A stretch of 49,922 bases of DNA from Acidobacteriota bacterium (GTDB lineage: Bacteria; Acidobacteriota; Thermoanaerobaculia; Gp7-AA8), in contig JACPDH010000034.1 of NCBI GenBank assembly GCA_016184115.1, positions 1-49,922 of the forward strand. The letters run 5' to 3'. Positions within the stretch are counted from its first letter, which is position 1; the number at the start of each line of letters is the position of its first letter. Position numbers and translations under genes: made by a program. The notes beneath the pieces are model-generated. The model searched no databases. It was given only the letters and a program-made list of their open reading frames with translations, and had not been told where the DNA came from. Shown here one piece after another: positions 1 through 8,184 of this stretch.

Positions 1-138
1 GCGGGGCCCGACTGGCTGACCGGAGGGATGTTCGGCCCGGAAAGCTCGATCGTGGTGATCGTCTCGACCACAGTTGCGGCCGTGCTGCTGCTGTACGTGG
101 CGCGGCGGCGAAGGGCATTCCTCGAGCCCGCTGCGTAG
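1..138 (+). CDS. C-terminal end of a membrane protein, possibly CPBP-family intramembrane protease (partial)
   Basis: Frame 1 is open from the window edge to TAG at 136-138 (45 codons visible). The piece reads GPDWLTGGMFGPESS, then a hydrophobic stretch (about residues 16-35), then RRRR and a short polar tail. A 'WLTGG-FGPE-S' turn before a last membrane helix is common at the C-terminus of CPBP (Abi/CAAX-like) intramembrane glutamic proteases. The catalytic EExxxR and FxxxH motifs would lie upstream, outside the window, so the family call is inference from the tail alone. Confidence 0.5.
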   Translation, partial: AGPDWLTGGMFGPESSIVVIVSTTVAAVLLLYVARRRRAFLEPAA

Positions 139-207
139 CCGGGTATGGCCACACGTTGAGGACGAGGGACGCGAAGTGAGAACGCAACACGACTAGTAAC
201 TTATCGG

Positions 208-235
208 TTGCTTTACGAGTCTTATGCGTTACAAT
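208..235 (+). promoter_or_regulatory. sigma70-type promoter for the membrane protein/XRE pair
   Basis: TTGCTT (208-213), a 16-nt spacer and TACAAT (230-235) form a good housekeeping promoter. The expected start near 242 gives a leader of about 70 nt to the ATG at 310. It is one of two promoters in the window with both hexamers recognisable. Confidence 0.65.
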
Positions 236-309
236 GCGCCCCGCATCGGTGACACGACGAGTCGCCGCAGCAGGGAGTGCGAAGCATGAGCGCGATAGGA
301 GCCACCGTA

Positions 310-777
310 ATGAGAACCGAGCCGAAACTTTCACCCGAGCGGATCGAACTACTTTTGCGCCTGAGCCGACGCGGGCTCATGGTCGTCCTCGCGATGCTGG
401 TGATCGCGGGCTCGACGATTCTGGCGCATCTCATTCGACCCGGCACGCCTCTCGCCGACTGGCCATCGCGGCTGCCGTGGCTGATCCCGCTGTCGATCGT
501 ATTCATGGTTGCGATCATCATCGCGCCGGGCGGAAAGCTGCGATGGCGTGGCGATGGCCCCGAGGAACTGGCGATTCTTCAGGACGAGCTCCGACTGGCG
601 AATCTTGCGCGAGCGCAGCGATTCGCTCTGTTTGCCGTGCTTCTTTCGCAGATTCCGCTGGCACTCCTGCTTTCCGGCCTTCCGTCCGCATCGGCTGTCA
701 TGGCGATGGCGGTGTCGAGCGTCACGTTGGGAGTTGTGACGCTCATCGCATCCTTTCTCGTCCTCGATACAGAGTAA
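310..777 (+). CDS. Four-helix membrane protein paired with an XRE regulator
   Basis: 155-aa integral membrane protein of unknown function. A charged N-terminus (MRTEPKLSPERIELLLRLSRR) is followed by two hydrophobic segments around residues 23-45 and 58-76, a cytoplasmic stretch with GGKLRWRGDGPEE, and two more helices around residues 101-121 and 127-150. ATG 310 is preferred because AGGAG lies 8 nt upstream; in-frame starts at 286 (ATG) and 277 (GTG) have poorer sites. It ends two nt before the downstream HTH gene, so the two are surely co-transcribed. Small membrane protein plus YozG-like HTH pairs are common, and the membrane partner is usually annotated only as hypothetical. No catalytic motif is visible. 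Confidence 0.75.
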   Translation: MRTEPKLSPERIELLLRLSRRGLMVVLAMLVIAGSTILAHLIRPGTPLADWPSRLPWLIPLSIVFMVAIIIAPGGKLRWRGDGPEELAILQDELRLANLARAQRFALFAVLLSQIPLALLLSGLPSASAVMAMAVSSVTLGVVTLIASFLVLDTE

Positions 778-779
778 TC

Positions 780-1025
780 ATGGACGAAGGACTGCGGAAT
801 ACATTGAAGGTACAACGTGCGATCCGCGACCTAACGCAAGCGGATCTTGCGGTGAGGGCGGGAGTTACGCGCAAGTCGGTCAATGCGATCGAAACAGGGC
901 GGATGGTTCCGTCCGTTTTTCTCGCGTTGAAAATCGCGCGCGCACTCGAAGTCTCCGTCGAGACGATCTTCGCGCTCGACGGCGGCGGGAGCATCCCCGA
1001 GGGCGATCGTGATCGCGAAACCTAA
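780..1025 (+). CDS. Small XRE-family HTH transcriptional regulator
   Basis: 81-aa protein that is almost entirely one Cro/C1-type helix-turn-helix. Residues 9-63 contain KVQRAIRDLTQADLAVRAGV followed by TRKSVNAIETGRMVPS and LALKIARALEVSVETIF, the classic five-helix XRE pattern (Q-x3-A-x3-GV-x3-I-x3-E-G). Single-domain members next to a membrane protein usually act as local repressors or activators of their own operon; that role is inference. The start codon comes two nt after the stop of the membrane protein, which points to translational coupling. The C-terminal tail GGGSIPEGDRDRET is polar and probably disordered. Confidence 0.88.
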   Translation: MDEGLRNTLKVQRAIRDLTQADLAVRAGVTRKSVNAIETGRMVPSVFLALKIARALEVSVETIFALDGGGSIPEGDRDRET

Positions 1026-1058
1026 CAAGTCCAAGAACACTGAGAATCGGGAGAAACG

Positions 1059-2741
1059 ATGAAACGGCTGCTTTTCGCAACTCTACTCGCAACGCTCGCC
1101 ATGTCTGTCGCGGCACTCGAGAACGCGCCGTCGGAGGGATTCCCTGATGACGGGGAAGTCCGGAAGATCCTCGTCGATCGGATCGACACGCGGCATCAGG
1201 GTGTCGGTATCGTCGTCGGGCTCGTCGACGGGTCCGCGCGGCGGGTCGTCGCGTACGGATCGTTCGACAACGACAGCCGCAAGGTCGACGGAGACACGCT
1301 TTTCGAGATCGGTTCGACGACCAAGGTATTCACGGCGCTCCTGCTCGCGGACGCCGTCGCCCGCGGGGAAGTTTCTCTCGACGATCCGATCGGGAAGTTC
1401 CTTCCTGTCGGGGTGAAGGCTCCCGAGCGCGGACGGAAGATCACGCTGCGCGATCTGGCGAGCCACACATCGGGGCTTCCGAGGCTGCCGTCCAACCTCG
1501 TACCGGCGGACATGGCGAACCCGTACGCAGGTTACACGACGAAGCAGCTCTACGAGTTCCTCTCGACGTACGAGCTTTCGCGCGACCCCGGCGCTCAGTA
1601 CGAGTACTCCAACCTCGGCGCCGGTCTCCTCGGCCATCTCCTCGAGCTTCGTGCCGCGGCCGATTACGAGACGCTCGTCCGGACGCGCATCGCGAGTCCG
1701 CTGAAGATGACGAGCACGGCAATCGCGTTAGGCGCCCCGTTGCAGTCGAGGCTCGCCCCTGGGCACGATCAGTCGGGGAAGCGCGTTCCCAACTGGGACC
1801 TGCCGGCGCTTGCGGGTGCGGGCGCTCTCCGTTCGACGGCCAACGACCTGCTCTCATTCGTGTCGGCGGCGATCTCCGATTCTCCGCTCACCGCGGCATT
1901 CGCTTCGACCCTGAAGCCGCGCCACGCGACGAGTCTGCCAGGCACGACGATCGCCCTTGGCTGGCACGTTACCTCGAGCAACGGACGCGAGATCGTCTGG
2001 CACAACGGGGGAACCGGGGGCTACCGCTCGTACATCGGATTCGATCCTCGGCGGCGGATCGGGGTCGTGGTGCTGGCGAACATGTTCACCGAGAATGGCG
2101 TCGATGACATCGGGCAGCATCTCCTCGATCCCTCCGCTCCGCTCGCATCGGCACAGAAAGAGCGACACGAGATCGCCGTCGATGCGAGCACGCTCGATCG
2201 GTACGTCGGCCTGTACGAGCTGGCGCCGAACTTCATTCTGACGGTTACCCGCGAAGGGAATCGCCTCTTCAGCCAGGCGACCGGACAGCCGAAAGTCGAG
2301 CTCTTCTGTGAGGCTCCGCGCGAGTTCTTTCTCAAAGTCGTCGACGCGCAGATCACGTTCATCGCCGGCGAGTCAGGCCGGGCGCAGAGCATCGTGCTGC
2401 ACCAGGGCGGGCGCGACATGCCGGCGAAGAGGATCGAAGGCGAGCTTCCGGTGCAGAAGGAGCGGAAGGCGATCGCACTTGGCGGCGAACTGCTCGATCG
2501 ATACGTAGGACGCTACCGGCTCTCGCCCGATTTCATCATCGCGATCACGCGCGAAGGAGATCGGCTCTTCCTGCAAGCGACCGGACAACCCAAGCTCGAG
2601 CTCTTCGCCGAAGCCGAGCGCGAGTTTTTTCTGACCGTCGTCGACGCGCAGGTGAGCTTTACGACCGATTCGGCTGGCCGCGCCACGACGATGGTCCTCC
2701 ACCAGAACGGAATGAACATGCCGGGCGCGCGGATCGAGTGA
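1059..2741 (+). CDS. Secreted class C beta-lactamase-like serine hydrolase with two DUF3471 repeats
   Basis: 560 aa. A Sec signal peptide (residues 1-19) precedes a beta-lactamase/penicillin-binding fold. The nucleophile motif STTK is at about residues 86-89, the YSN motif near 184-187 (YEYSN) and the third-box equivalent HNGGTGG near 315. These are the S-x-x-K, Y-x-N and H/K-x-G elements of the class C/esterase/DD-peptidase family. The C-terminus holds two tandem DUF3471-type beta domains (about 371-465 and 470-560), which share phrases such as LDRYVG and QATGQPK and sit 99 residues apart, so one arose by in-frame duplication. The substrate cannot be read from sequence; esterase or D-aminopeptidase is as likely as beta-lactamase. 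It is probably monocistronic, with GGGAGAAACG before the ATG. Confidence 0.88.
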   Translation: MKRLLFATLLATLAMSVAALENAPSEGFPDDGEVRKILVDRIDTRHQGVGIVVGLVDGSARRVVAYGSFDNDSRKVDGDTLFEIGSTTKVFTALLLADAVARGEVSLDDPIGKFLPVGVKAPERGRKITLRDLASHTSGLPRLPSNLVPADMANPYAGYTTKQLYEFLSTYELSRDPGAQYEYSNLGAGLLGHLLELRAAADYETLVRTRIASPLKMTSTAIALGAPLQSRLAPGHDQSGKRVPNWDLPALAGAGALRSTANDLLSFVSAAISDSPLTAAFASTLKPRHATSLPGTTIALGWHVTSSNGREIVWHNGGTGGYRSYIGFDPRRRIGVVVLANMFTENGVDDIGQHLLDPSAPLASAQKERHEIAVDASTLDRYVGLYELAPNFILTVTREGNRLFSQATGQPKVELFCEAPREFFLKVVDAQITFIAGESGRAQSIVLHQGGRDMPAKRIEGELPVQKERKAIALGGELLDRYVGRYRLSPDFIIAITREGDRLFLQATGQPKLELFAEAEREFFLTVVDAQVSFTTDSAGRATTMVLHQNGMNMPGARIE

Positions 2742-2773
2742 GCCGGGTGCAGGATGCGTGTTAGGGAGTGAGG

Positions 2774-2806
2774 TCTCCGTGCTTCCGATTTCTGCGAAGG
2801 CGGAGA
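2774..2806. terminator. Possible hairpin terminator between convergent genes
   Basis: TCTCCGTGCTTC and GAAGGCGGAGA pair around a 10-nt loop in the 103-nt gap between the serine hydrolase and the antiporter genes. There is no clear T-tract on either side, so bidirectional termination is only suggested. Confidence 0.35.
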
Positions 2807-2844
2807 TCTTGCTCCCGTCTCGCTCGCACGCGCCTGACGGAACG

Positions 2845-3933
2845 CTATGTGGTTTCCGGAGCCGGCACCGCGGCCGTCTGCCGGAGCTGCCGGACGATGA
2901 TGACGGCAAGCGTTGCCACGGTCAGAGGAATGACGAAGAACATCATCGCGAAGCTGAACTTCGGAAGTGCGTCATGATTGGCGCTCGCGAGGCCGAGGTA
3001 GACGAAGTACATCGCGAAATAGAAGAGAAACAGGCCACCCTCCCAGCGGGCAATGACGTGGCCCCTGAGGAAGATCGGCAGGCAGGCGACTGATACCGCC
3101 AGCATGACCGGCAGGTCGAACGCGATCATCGCCGGCGCGACGCTGACGCCCTGCGGAGCGACCGCGGCGGTGCCACCGAGCACGAGGAGAATGTTGAAGA
3201 GGTTGCTCCCGATCACGTTCCCTGCGGCGATCTCGCGCTCGCCGCGAAATGCCGCCATCAGCGATGTTGCCAGTTCGGGCAGCGACGTTCCGACCGCGAC
3301 GACCGTTAGGCCGATGACGAGATCGCTGACACCGAACGATCTCGCGATCACCGTCGCGGAGCCGACCAGGAGATTGGCTCCGTAGACGAGCAACGCGATG
3401 CCGAGGACGATCGCGGAGAGATCGATCACGATCGCGCTTCGTCGGCGCGGTGGAGTCGGGTCGCCGGTCGCTTCGTCAGATTTGTTCCTGCCGGTTGCGA
3501 TCGCGACCACGGTATAGGTGATCGCGCCCGCGAAGAGGAGGAGTCCGTCGATTCTCGAGACGCTCCCGTCGCGAGCCATCACGAACGCAAGGACTCCGAC
3601 ACCGATCATCAACGGTACGTCGACGCGTACGAGTCGCTTCGAGATGACGAGCGGAGCCATGAGCGCGGACGCGCCGAGGATGAGCAGGATGTTGACGATG
3701 TTGCTCCCGACTACGTTCCCCATCGCCATGTCGGTGCTGCCTTTGAGTGCGGAGCTCAGCGATACGGCGACCTCGGGGGCGCTCGTGCCGTAGCCGACAA
3801 CGGTGAGGCCGACGACGAGCGGTGAGAGGCCGAGCGAAAGTGCCAATCGGGAGGCGCCTCGTACGAGGAGCTCTGCCCCGCCTGCGAGGAGGACGACCCC
3901 GGCGATGAGCCGAATTACTTCTGACCATTCCAT
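2845..3933 (-). CDS. Calcium/sodium antiporter (CaCA superfamily, YrbG type)
   Basis: 362-aa polytopic inner-membrane exchanger. The two alpha-repeats that build the ion site are clear: GTSAPEVAVSLSSALKG then GNVVGSNIVNILLILG in the first half, and GTSLPELATSLMAAFRG then GNVIGSNLFNILLVLGG in the second. Both keep the acidic residue in the G-T-S-x-P-E motif and the G-N-x-x-G-S-N motif that coordinate Ca2+ and Na+. Ten to eleven helices are expected. The ATG at 3933 is chosen because MEWSEVIRL begins the family's usual N-terminus and a TACACT -10 lies 11 nt before it. The upstream TTG extension would overlap that box. It faces the upstream serine hydrolase convergently. Confidence 0.93.
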   Translation of the reverse strand: MEWSEVIRLIAGVVLLAGGAELLVRGASRLALSLGLSPLVVGLTVVGYGTSAPEVAVSLSSALKGSTDMAMGNVVGSNIVNILLILGASALMAPLVISKRLVRVDVPLMIGVGVLAFVMARDGSVSRIDGLLLFAGAITYTVVAIATGRNKSDEATGDPTPPRRRSAIVIDLSAIVLGIALLVYGANLLVGSATVIARSFGVSDLVIGLTVVAVGTSLPELATSLMAAFRGEREIAAGNVIGSNLFNILLVLGGTAAVAPQGVSVAPAMIAFDLPVMLAVSVACLPIFLRGHVIARWEGGLFLFYFAMYFVYLGLASANHDALPKFSFAMMFFVIPLTVATLAVIIVRQLRQTAAVPAPETT

Positions 3934-3944
3934 GGTGCGCCCGA

Positions 3945-3953
3945 AGTGTAGCA
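3945..3953 (-). promoter_or_regulatory. Extended -10 (TGC-TACACT) close to the antiporter start
   Basis: On the minus strand TGC TACACT ends 11 nt before ATG 3933 and no Shine-Dalgarno lies between them. No -35 consensus is found 16-18 nt upstream. It fits a leaderless or near-leaderless transcript. Confidence 0.45.
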
Positions 3954-4085
3954 AATGCGATGAGATCGGAGTGTTCCAGGTGTGCGTGGCCAGACCCCTG
4001 ACGCGAGTGCTGGCGCGATCTTTGCTCGATTCCCGGCAAGAGGGATGGCGAACTGAACGAAACCCGAGCTGACATGGGGGATTCG

Positions 4086-5108
4086 ATGAGCATTCGACTT
4101 CGAAGTTTGACCATCAGCGTCGTTCTTACATTTTCATGCGCTGTTCTACATCCGCTTCACGCCGCGTCTCGCGAGGACGCGCAGGCGTTGCCGCAGGGTC
4201 GATTCGACGCACGCATCGCGAATCACCCATCGGGTCACCCCATCGTGAATTCGTCGAAACAGTATGGTGATGCGGTGCTCCGGGCGCAGGTGCTGCTCGA
4301 CCGCGCACATTTTTCGCCCGGGGAGATCGACGGTCGCTTCGGAGTGAACACCGCGCGCGCGGCCGCCGCGTTCAATCGAGCACGAGGTATCGACGCGGGC
4401 GCGGAGATCAGCGCCGCGACATGGCGAGCGCTCAATCTCGACAGTGCCCCCGTCGTCGTCCGCTATCGGATCTCGACGGATGATGTGGGCGGTCCATTTG
4501 CAAGAATTCCCGACGAAATGTCGGATAAGGCGAAGCTTCCCATCCTCGCGTACGAACATCCGCTGGAAGCGCTCGGCGAGAAGTTCCACGCGAGCCCTCG
4601 TCTTCTCGCGGCGCTGAATCCGGGGGAGCAGTTCGATCGCGCGGGAACGCGCATCCTCGTGCCGAACGTCGCGAGCGCGCCTCTCGCGGCCGTCGACGGA
4701 GTCACCGTCCGCGTGAGCAAGAGCCATCGGACGGTCGTCGCGACCGATCGCGAGGGTCGGGTGCTCGCGCACTATCCCGCGACGATCGGTAGCTCGCACG
4801 ACCCGCTTCCACTCGGGCACTGGAGGATCAATGGAATCGCCTGGTTCCCACCTTTCAACTACGATCCCGCTCTCTTCTGGGATGCGAAGGCGAGCGATCG
4901 GGAAGCGGAGCTCGCGCCAGGTCCGAACAACCCGGTCGGCGCGGTGTGGATCGATCTCTCGAAGCCGCACTATGGAATCCACGGAACGCCCGAGCCGTCG
5001 ACGATTGGCAAGACGAGCTCGCATGGTTGCATTCGCCTAACGAATTGGGACGCGGTCGAGCTCGCGAGTCTCGTGAGGCCCGGAGTGCGCGCGATCCTGG
5101 TGAGGTGA
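4086..5108 (+). CDS. L,D-transpeptidase (YkuD) with peptidoglycan-binding domain
   Basis: 340-aa exported enzyme that crosslinks peptidoglycan through meso-DAP or attaches proteins to it. The signal peptide spans about residues 1-28 (ends LHPLHAAS). A PGBD1 domain follows, with the typical [20 protein letters not shown] segment near residues 80-100, then a LysM-like piece ([20 protein letters not shown]) and the YkuD domain. The catalytic signature is complete: HGT in [11 protein letters not shown] and [10 protein letters not shown], giving the H-G...S-H-G-C-x-R arrangement with the nucleophilic Cys. ATG 4086 is preferred over ATG 4074 because GGGGGA sits just before it. The M23 gene starts 7 nt after the stop, so the two wall enzymes form an operon. 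Confidence 0.92.
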   Translation: MSIRLRSLTISVVLTFSCAVLHPLHAASREDAQALPQGRFDARIANHPSGHPIVNSSKQYGDAVLRAQVLLDRAHFSPGEIDGRFGVNTARAAAAFNRARGIDAGAEISAATWRALNLDSAPVVVRYRISTDDVGGPFARIPDEMSDKAKLPILAYEHPLEALGEKFHASPRLLAALNPGEQFDRAGTRILVPNVASAPLAAVDGVTVRVSKSHRTVVATDREGRVLAHYPATIGSSHDPLPLGHWRINGIAWFPPFNYDPALFWDAKASDREAELAPGPNNPVGAVWIDLSKPHYGIHGTPEPSTIGKTSSHGCIRLTNWDAVELASLVRPGVRAILVR

Positions 5109-5115
5109 CGTTCCG

Positions 5116-5889
5116 ATGAGCCGGGCATCCATAAACGACACCTTCGTGCTGCTGATCGCGATGACCATCGCCGCGATCCTTGGCTGGACCGTGCGCGGCC
5201 GGCATGACGCTGAGCGCAGCGCTGCCAGGATCGAGGAGCGTCCGAGCAGCGGAGTGCGCGTGTCTCGCACAGCGACGGCGAGCGCGTTACGGCACGTGTC
5301 GGCCGAGCTTCCGCGCGTTCCGCCGACCGATGAGGCGGTGACGCGACTCGCGCCGCCTCACGTCCTCGCGCCGATCGCCGAAGAGACGGAGGCGATGCCG
5401 CCACTGAAGGACGAAGACGCGAGCTGGCGACCGGGCCGGGATGCCGACTCGCCTCGCCCGATCATCGTGCCGGTCGAGGGCGTCGCTCCCTCGGCGATGC
5501 GCGACATGTTCGACGAAGCCCGCGGCTCGAGACGGCACGAAGCGATCGACATTCTCGCGCCGCGTGGAACTCCCGTCATCGCTGCAGACGACGGTGTCGT
5601 AAAGAAGCTGTTCACGAGCGTGCCTGGTGGCCTAACCATATACGAGTTCGATCCCGACGAGCGATTCTGCTACTACTACGCGCATCTCGATCGATATGCG
5701 CCCGGGCTGCACGAAGGGCAGAGCGTCAGGCGCGGTGAGATCATCGGCTATGTCGGCACGACGGGAAATGCACCGGAGGACACGCCACACCTGCACTTCG
5801 CCCTGATCCGGCTCGACCCCGACAAGCGGTGGTGGAAGGGGACATATGTCAATCCGTATCCACTGCTGGCCGCGTCGGCAGCGCGCTGA
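5116..5889 (+). CDS. M23 family metallopeptidase, membrane-anchored
   Basis: 257 aa. A single N-terminal hydrophobic anchor (about residues 10-27) is followed by a polar, Pro-rich linker and a C-terminal LytM/lysostaphin-type domain. Zinc ligands are seen in HEAID (H-x3-D) and in the H-x-H motif THLHFA-type segment (PHLHFALI); YYAHLD supplies the usual third histidine region. With all ligands present it should cleave peptide crosslinks in peptidoglycan, unlike degenerate LytM regulators. GAGGTG lies 8 nt before the ATG. The gene directly follows the L,D-transpeptidase, which suggests one enzyme makes and the other trims crosslinks during wall remodelling. Confidence 0.92.
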   Translation: MSRASINDTFVLLIAMTIAAILGWTVRGRHDAERSAARIEERPSSGVRVSRTATASALRHVSAELPRVPPTDEAVTRLAPPHVLAPIAEETEAMPPLKDEDASWRPGRDADSPRPIIVPVEGVAPSAMRDMFDEARGSRRHEAIDILAPRGTPVIAADDGVVKKLFTSVPGGLTIYEFDPDERFCYYYAHLDRYAPGLHEGQSVRRGEIIGYVGTTGNAPEDTPHLHFALIRLDPDKRWWKGTYVNPYPLLAASAAR

Positions 5890-6095
5890 TCGATCGACCC
5901 TTCTCGACATCGTGCTTCGCGGCGCGGGGCACATGCGTGGCAATTGTTTCAATCGAAGAGACGAACGCGACAGAAGAGTGTGCAGATTCAGGCGATTCCG
6001 GCGGTTCCGACACGAATGGGAAGTGGCAACGGAATTGCTCTAACTCTCCATCGGGAGGTGCGGTGAGAGTGGACGATCGGGAGAAGGAGGTTTTC

Positions 6096-6644
6096 ATGAA
6101 CCGGAAACCGATTCTCGTCATGGCCATGTTCACATTCGCGCTGCTGCTCGACCCGGTGGTCGCGCGCGCCGACGACGACACGTCGGGCGTCCAGGAGCTC
6201 GCGGACACGGTCCAGGGGCTCGCCGTGAGGGCGATGCTCGTCGACCGGCTCGGTGTCGATGCGGTGCGGATCAACGTGAGCGTCTCAGGGAGGGAAGCCC
6301 TTCTGAGCGGCACGGTGCCTAACGTGAAGCTGAAGAGGATGGCGCCCGACGCCGCGCTTTCGGTGAGGGGTGTCACGATCGTGCGCAACGAGATCGAAGT
6401 CGTGAATGGCCCCGGCGCGATTCATCACGCTGAACGCGAATTGCGAAACGCCGCCCTCGCGATCAAGGTCAGGGCCGCACTTTTCGCAGAGCTCGGTCGC
6501 ACCGCGATGACGATCGACGTCGACGCGGTCGACGGAGTCGTCACTCTTCGCGGATCGGTGGACACGCCGGGGATGTCGGAGCTGGCTACCCGAGCAGCCT
6601 CGAGCGTCAACGGTGTGAAGAAGGTGGTCAATATCCTCGGCTGA
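6096..6644 (+). CDS. Secreted protein with two BON domains
   Basis: 182 aa. A cleavable signal peptide (residues 1-25, ends VVARADD) precedes two BON domains (about 40-105 and 112-180), each with the central V-x-G-x-V (LLSGTVPN and TLRGSVDT) and a trailing glycine-valine strand (GVTIVRNEIEV and GVKKVVNILG). BON domains bind phospholipid or outer-membrane surfaces and occur in OsmY-like stress proteins. The ATG is fixed by a very strong GGAGAAGGAGG eight nt upstream. The M48 protease gene starts 36 nt later, so the two probably act together in the periplasm; that link is inference. The preceding 206 nt show no convincing gene. Confidence 0.85.
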   Translation: MNRKPILVMAMFTFALLLDPVVARADDDTSGVQELADTVQGLAVRAMLVDRLGVDAVRINVSVSGREALLSGTVPNVKLKRMAPDAALSVRGVTIVRNEIEVVNGPGAIHHAERELRNAALAIKVRAALFAELGRTAMTIDVDAVDGVVTLRGSVDTPGMSELATRAASSVNGVKKVVNILG

Positions 6645-6680
6645 CGAATCACCCGAAGGCCGGACTCGAAAGGGGAGCTC

Positions 6681-8117
6681 ATGACTCGAAACCGATACGC
6701 TGCTCTTCCTCGGAAATTCGCGACGATCGTCGCCGTCATCGCGTTAGTCTCGACGACCTCGATCCTCGACGCACAGACGAGGGTCAAACCTGGCTTCAAC
6801 CTCTTCTCTGCGGAGCAGGATGTCGAGATCGGCCGCGCTTCGGCAGCCGAAGCGGATCGCCAGTTCCCACTCGTCACCGACCGAGATGTCGTCACCTATG
6901 TGAACGAGGTCGGCCGGCGGCTTGCGGCACATTCCGGCGGGCCGGGATTCTCGTATCAGTTCCGCGTCATCAATGCGTCAGACATCAACGCGTTCGCGCT
7001 CCCCGGAGGCTTCATCTATGTCAACCGAGGGATTCTGGCTGAGGCGCGAAACGAGGGAGAGGTTGCGGGTGTGATCGCGCATGAGATCGCGCACGTCGCT
7101 CTGCGGCACGGGACCCATCAGGCGTCGAAGGCCTACGCGGCACAGGCCGGCCTCAGTATTCTCGGCGGGTTTCTCACCGGTCGTGCGAGCGAGACGACGG
7201 CGGGAGTGATCAATGCGATCGGTGGGTTTGGGTTGAACGCGCTCTTTCTGAAATTCAGCCGCGAGCTCGAGACGCAGGCGGATGTCCGCGGCGCGCAGAT
7301 CCTCGCGGCAGCTGGCTACGCTCCGGCCGACATGGTGGGCTTTTTCCGGACGCTCGCAAGAGTCGATACGTCGCGCAAGACGACCTGGCTGTCGCATCAT
7401 CCCGCGCCTCCCGATCGGATCGCTCGGATCGAGCGCGAATCCGCGCTGCTGCGCGTCGCTGCGCAGCCGACGCGGCGCGTGACGGAACTGCGTGCGATCC
7501 AAACTCGGCTGCGCCAGATGGGAGCGGCTCCGACGATGGCACAGCTCGCGAGCGGACAAAGCACGAGCCGAACGCCGACGGCGACGGTGGAGAGTCCGTC
7601 GAAGTCTCTTCGCGTCTATCAGAATCGCTCAGGCGTCTATCGTGCCGCATATCCAGCGAACTGGCGCGTGTATGAGCAGGGAAGGTCTGGCGTCGTGTTC
7701 GCGCCAGAAGGGGGCATCGTCCAGTACGGAGGAAGGTCGGAGATCGTGGTCGGCGCGGTTCTCAATCACTACGAACCGTTCGACAGCGGGACGGGTCTGC
7801 TGGGAGGCGTGTCGCTCGAGGATGCGACGCGCGACTTGATCGCGCAGATTCAGAAGGGAGACGCGCATCTGCGCGAGGTCCGCGGCTCGGCGAGACTGCT
7901 CAAGCCTGCGAGCGGTCGCGCGTTGTCGGTCGATCTGCGTGGAGTCAATCCGAGGACTCGCATCGAGGAGAGGCTCACCGTCGTGACCCATCAACTTGCC
8001 GATGAGCACTTGATCTATCTTCTATTCGCGATCCCCGAGCGTGAGGCGGCGGCGTACGCACCGACGCTCAGCGCAATCGTGAATTCGTTGCGAATCGACG
8101 AAGACCGGCCGCATTAG
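6681..8117 (+). CDS. Periplasmic M48 family zinc metalloprotease
   Basis: 478 aa. The signal peptide (about residues 1-32, ends SILDAQ) is followed by an M48 catalytic domain of the BepA/LoiP type: the zinc motif HEIAHVALRHGTHQ near residue 135, and the third ligand in ELETQADVRGAQILAAAGY, preceded by ALPGGFIYVNRGIL. The enzyme is expected to degrade misassembled outer-membrane proteins. The last 150-180 residues (after RTPTATVESP) form a separate beta-rich domain starting YRAAYPANWRVY that resembles a PsbP-like or DUF fold; I cannot name it with certainty. GGGGAG precedes the ATG. The BON-domain partner lies 36 nt upstream. Confidence 0.9.
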   Translation: MTRNRYAALPRKFATIVAVIALVSTTSILDAQTRVKPGFNLFSAEQDVEIGRASAAEADRQFPLVTDRDVVTYVNEVGRRLAAHSGGPGFSYQFRVINASDINAFALPGGFIYVNRGILAEARNEGEVAGVIAHEIAHVALRHGTHQASKAYAAQAGLSILGGFLTGRASETTAGVINAIGGFGLNALFLKFSRELETQADVRGAQILAAAGYAPADMVGFFRTLARVDTSRKTTWLSHHPAPPDRIARIERESALLRVAAQPTRRVTELRAIQTRLRQMGAAPTMAQLASGQSTSRTPTATVESPSKSLRVYQNRSGVYRAAYPANWRVYEQGRSGVVFAPEGGIVQYGGRSEIVVGAVLNHYEPFDSGTGLLGGVSLEDATRDLIAQIQKGDAHLREVRGSARLLKPASGRALSVDLRGVNPRTRIEERLTVVTHQLADEHLIYLLFAIPEREAAAYAPTLSAIVNSLRIDEDRPH

Positions 8118-8184
8118 AGCTCGGATAGCCGACGCGAAGGATACGTGCGGCGAGGGTCAGGTCTTGATGGACCACTACGGAACA

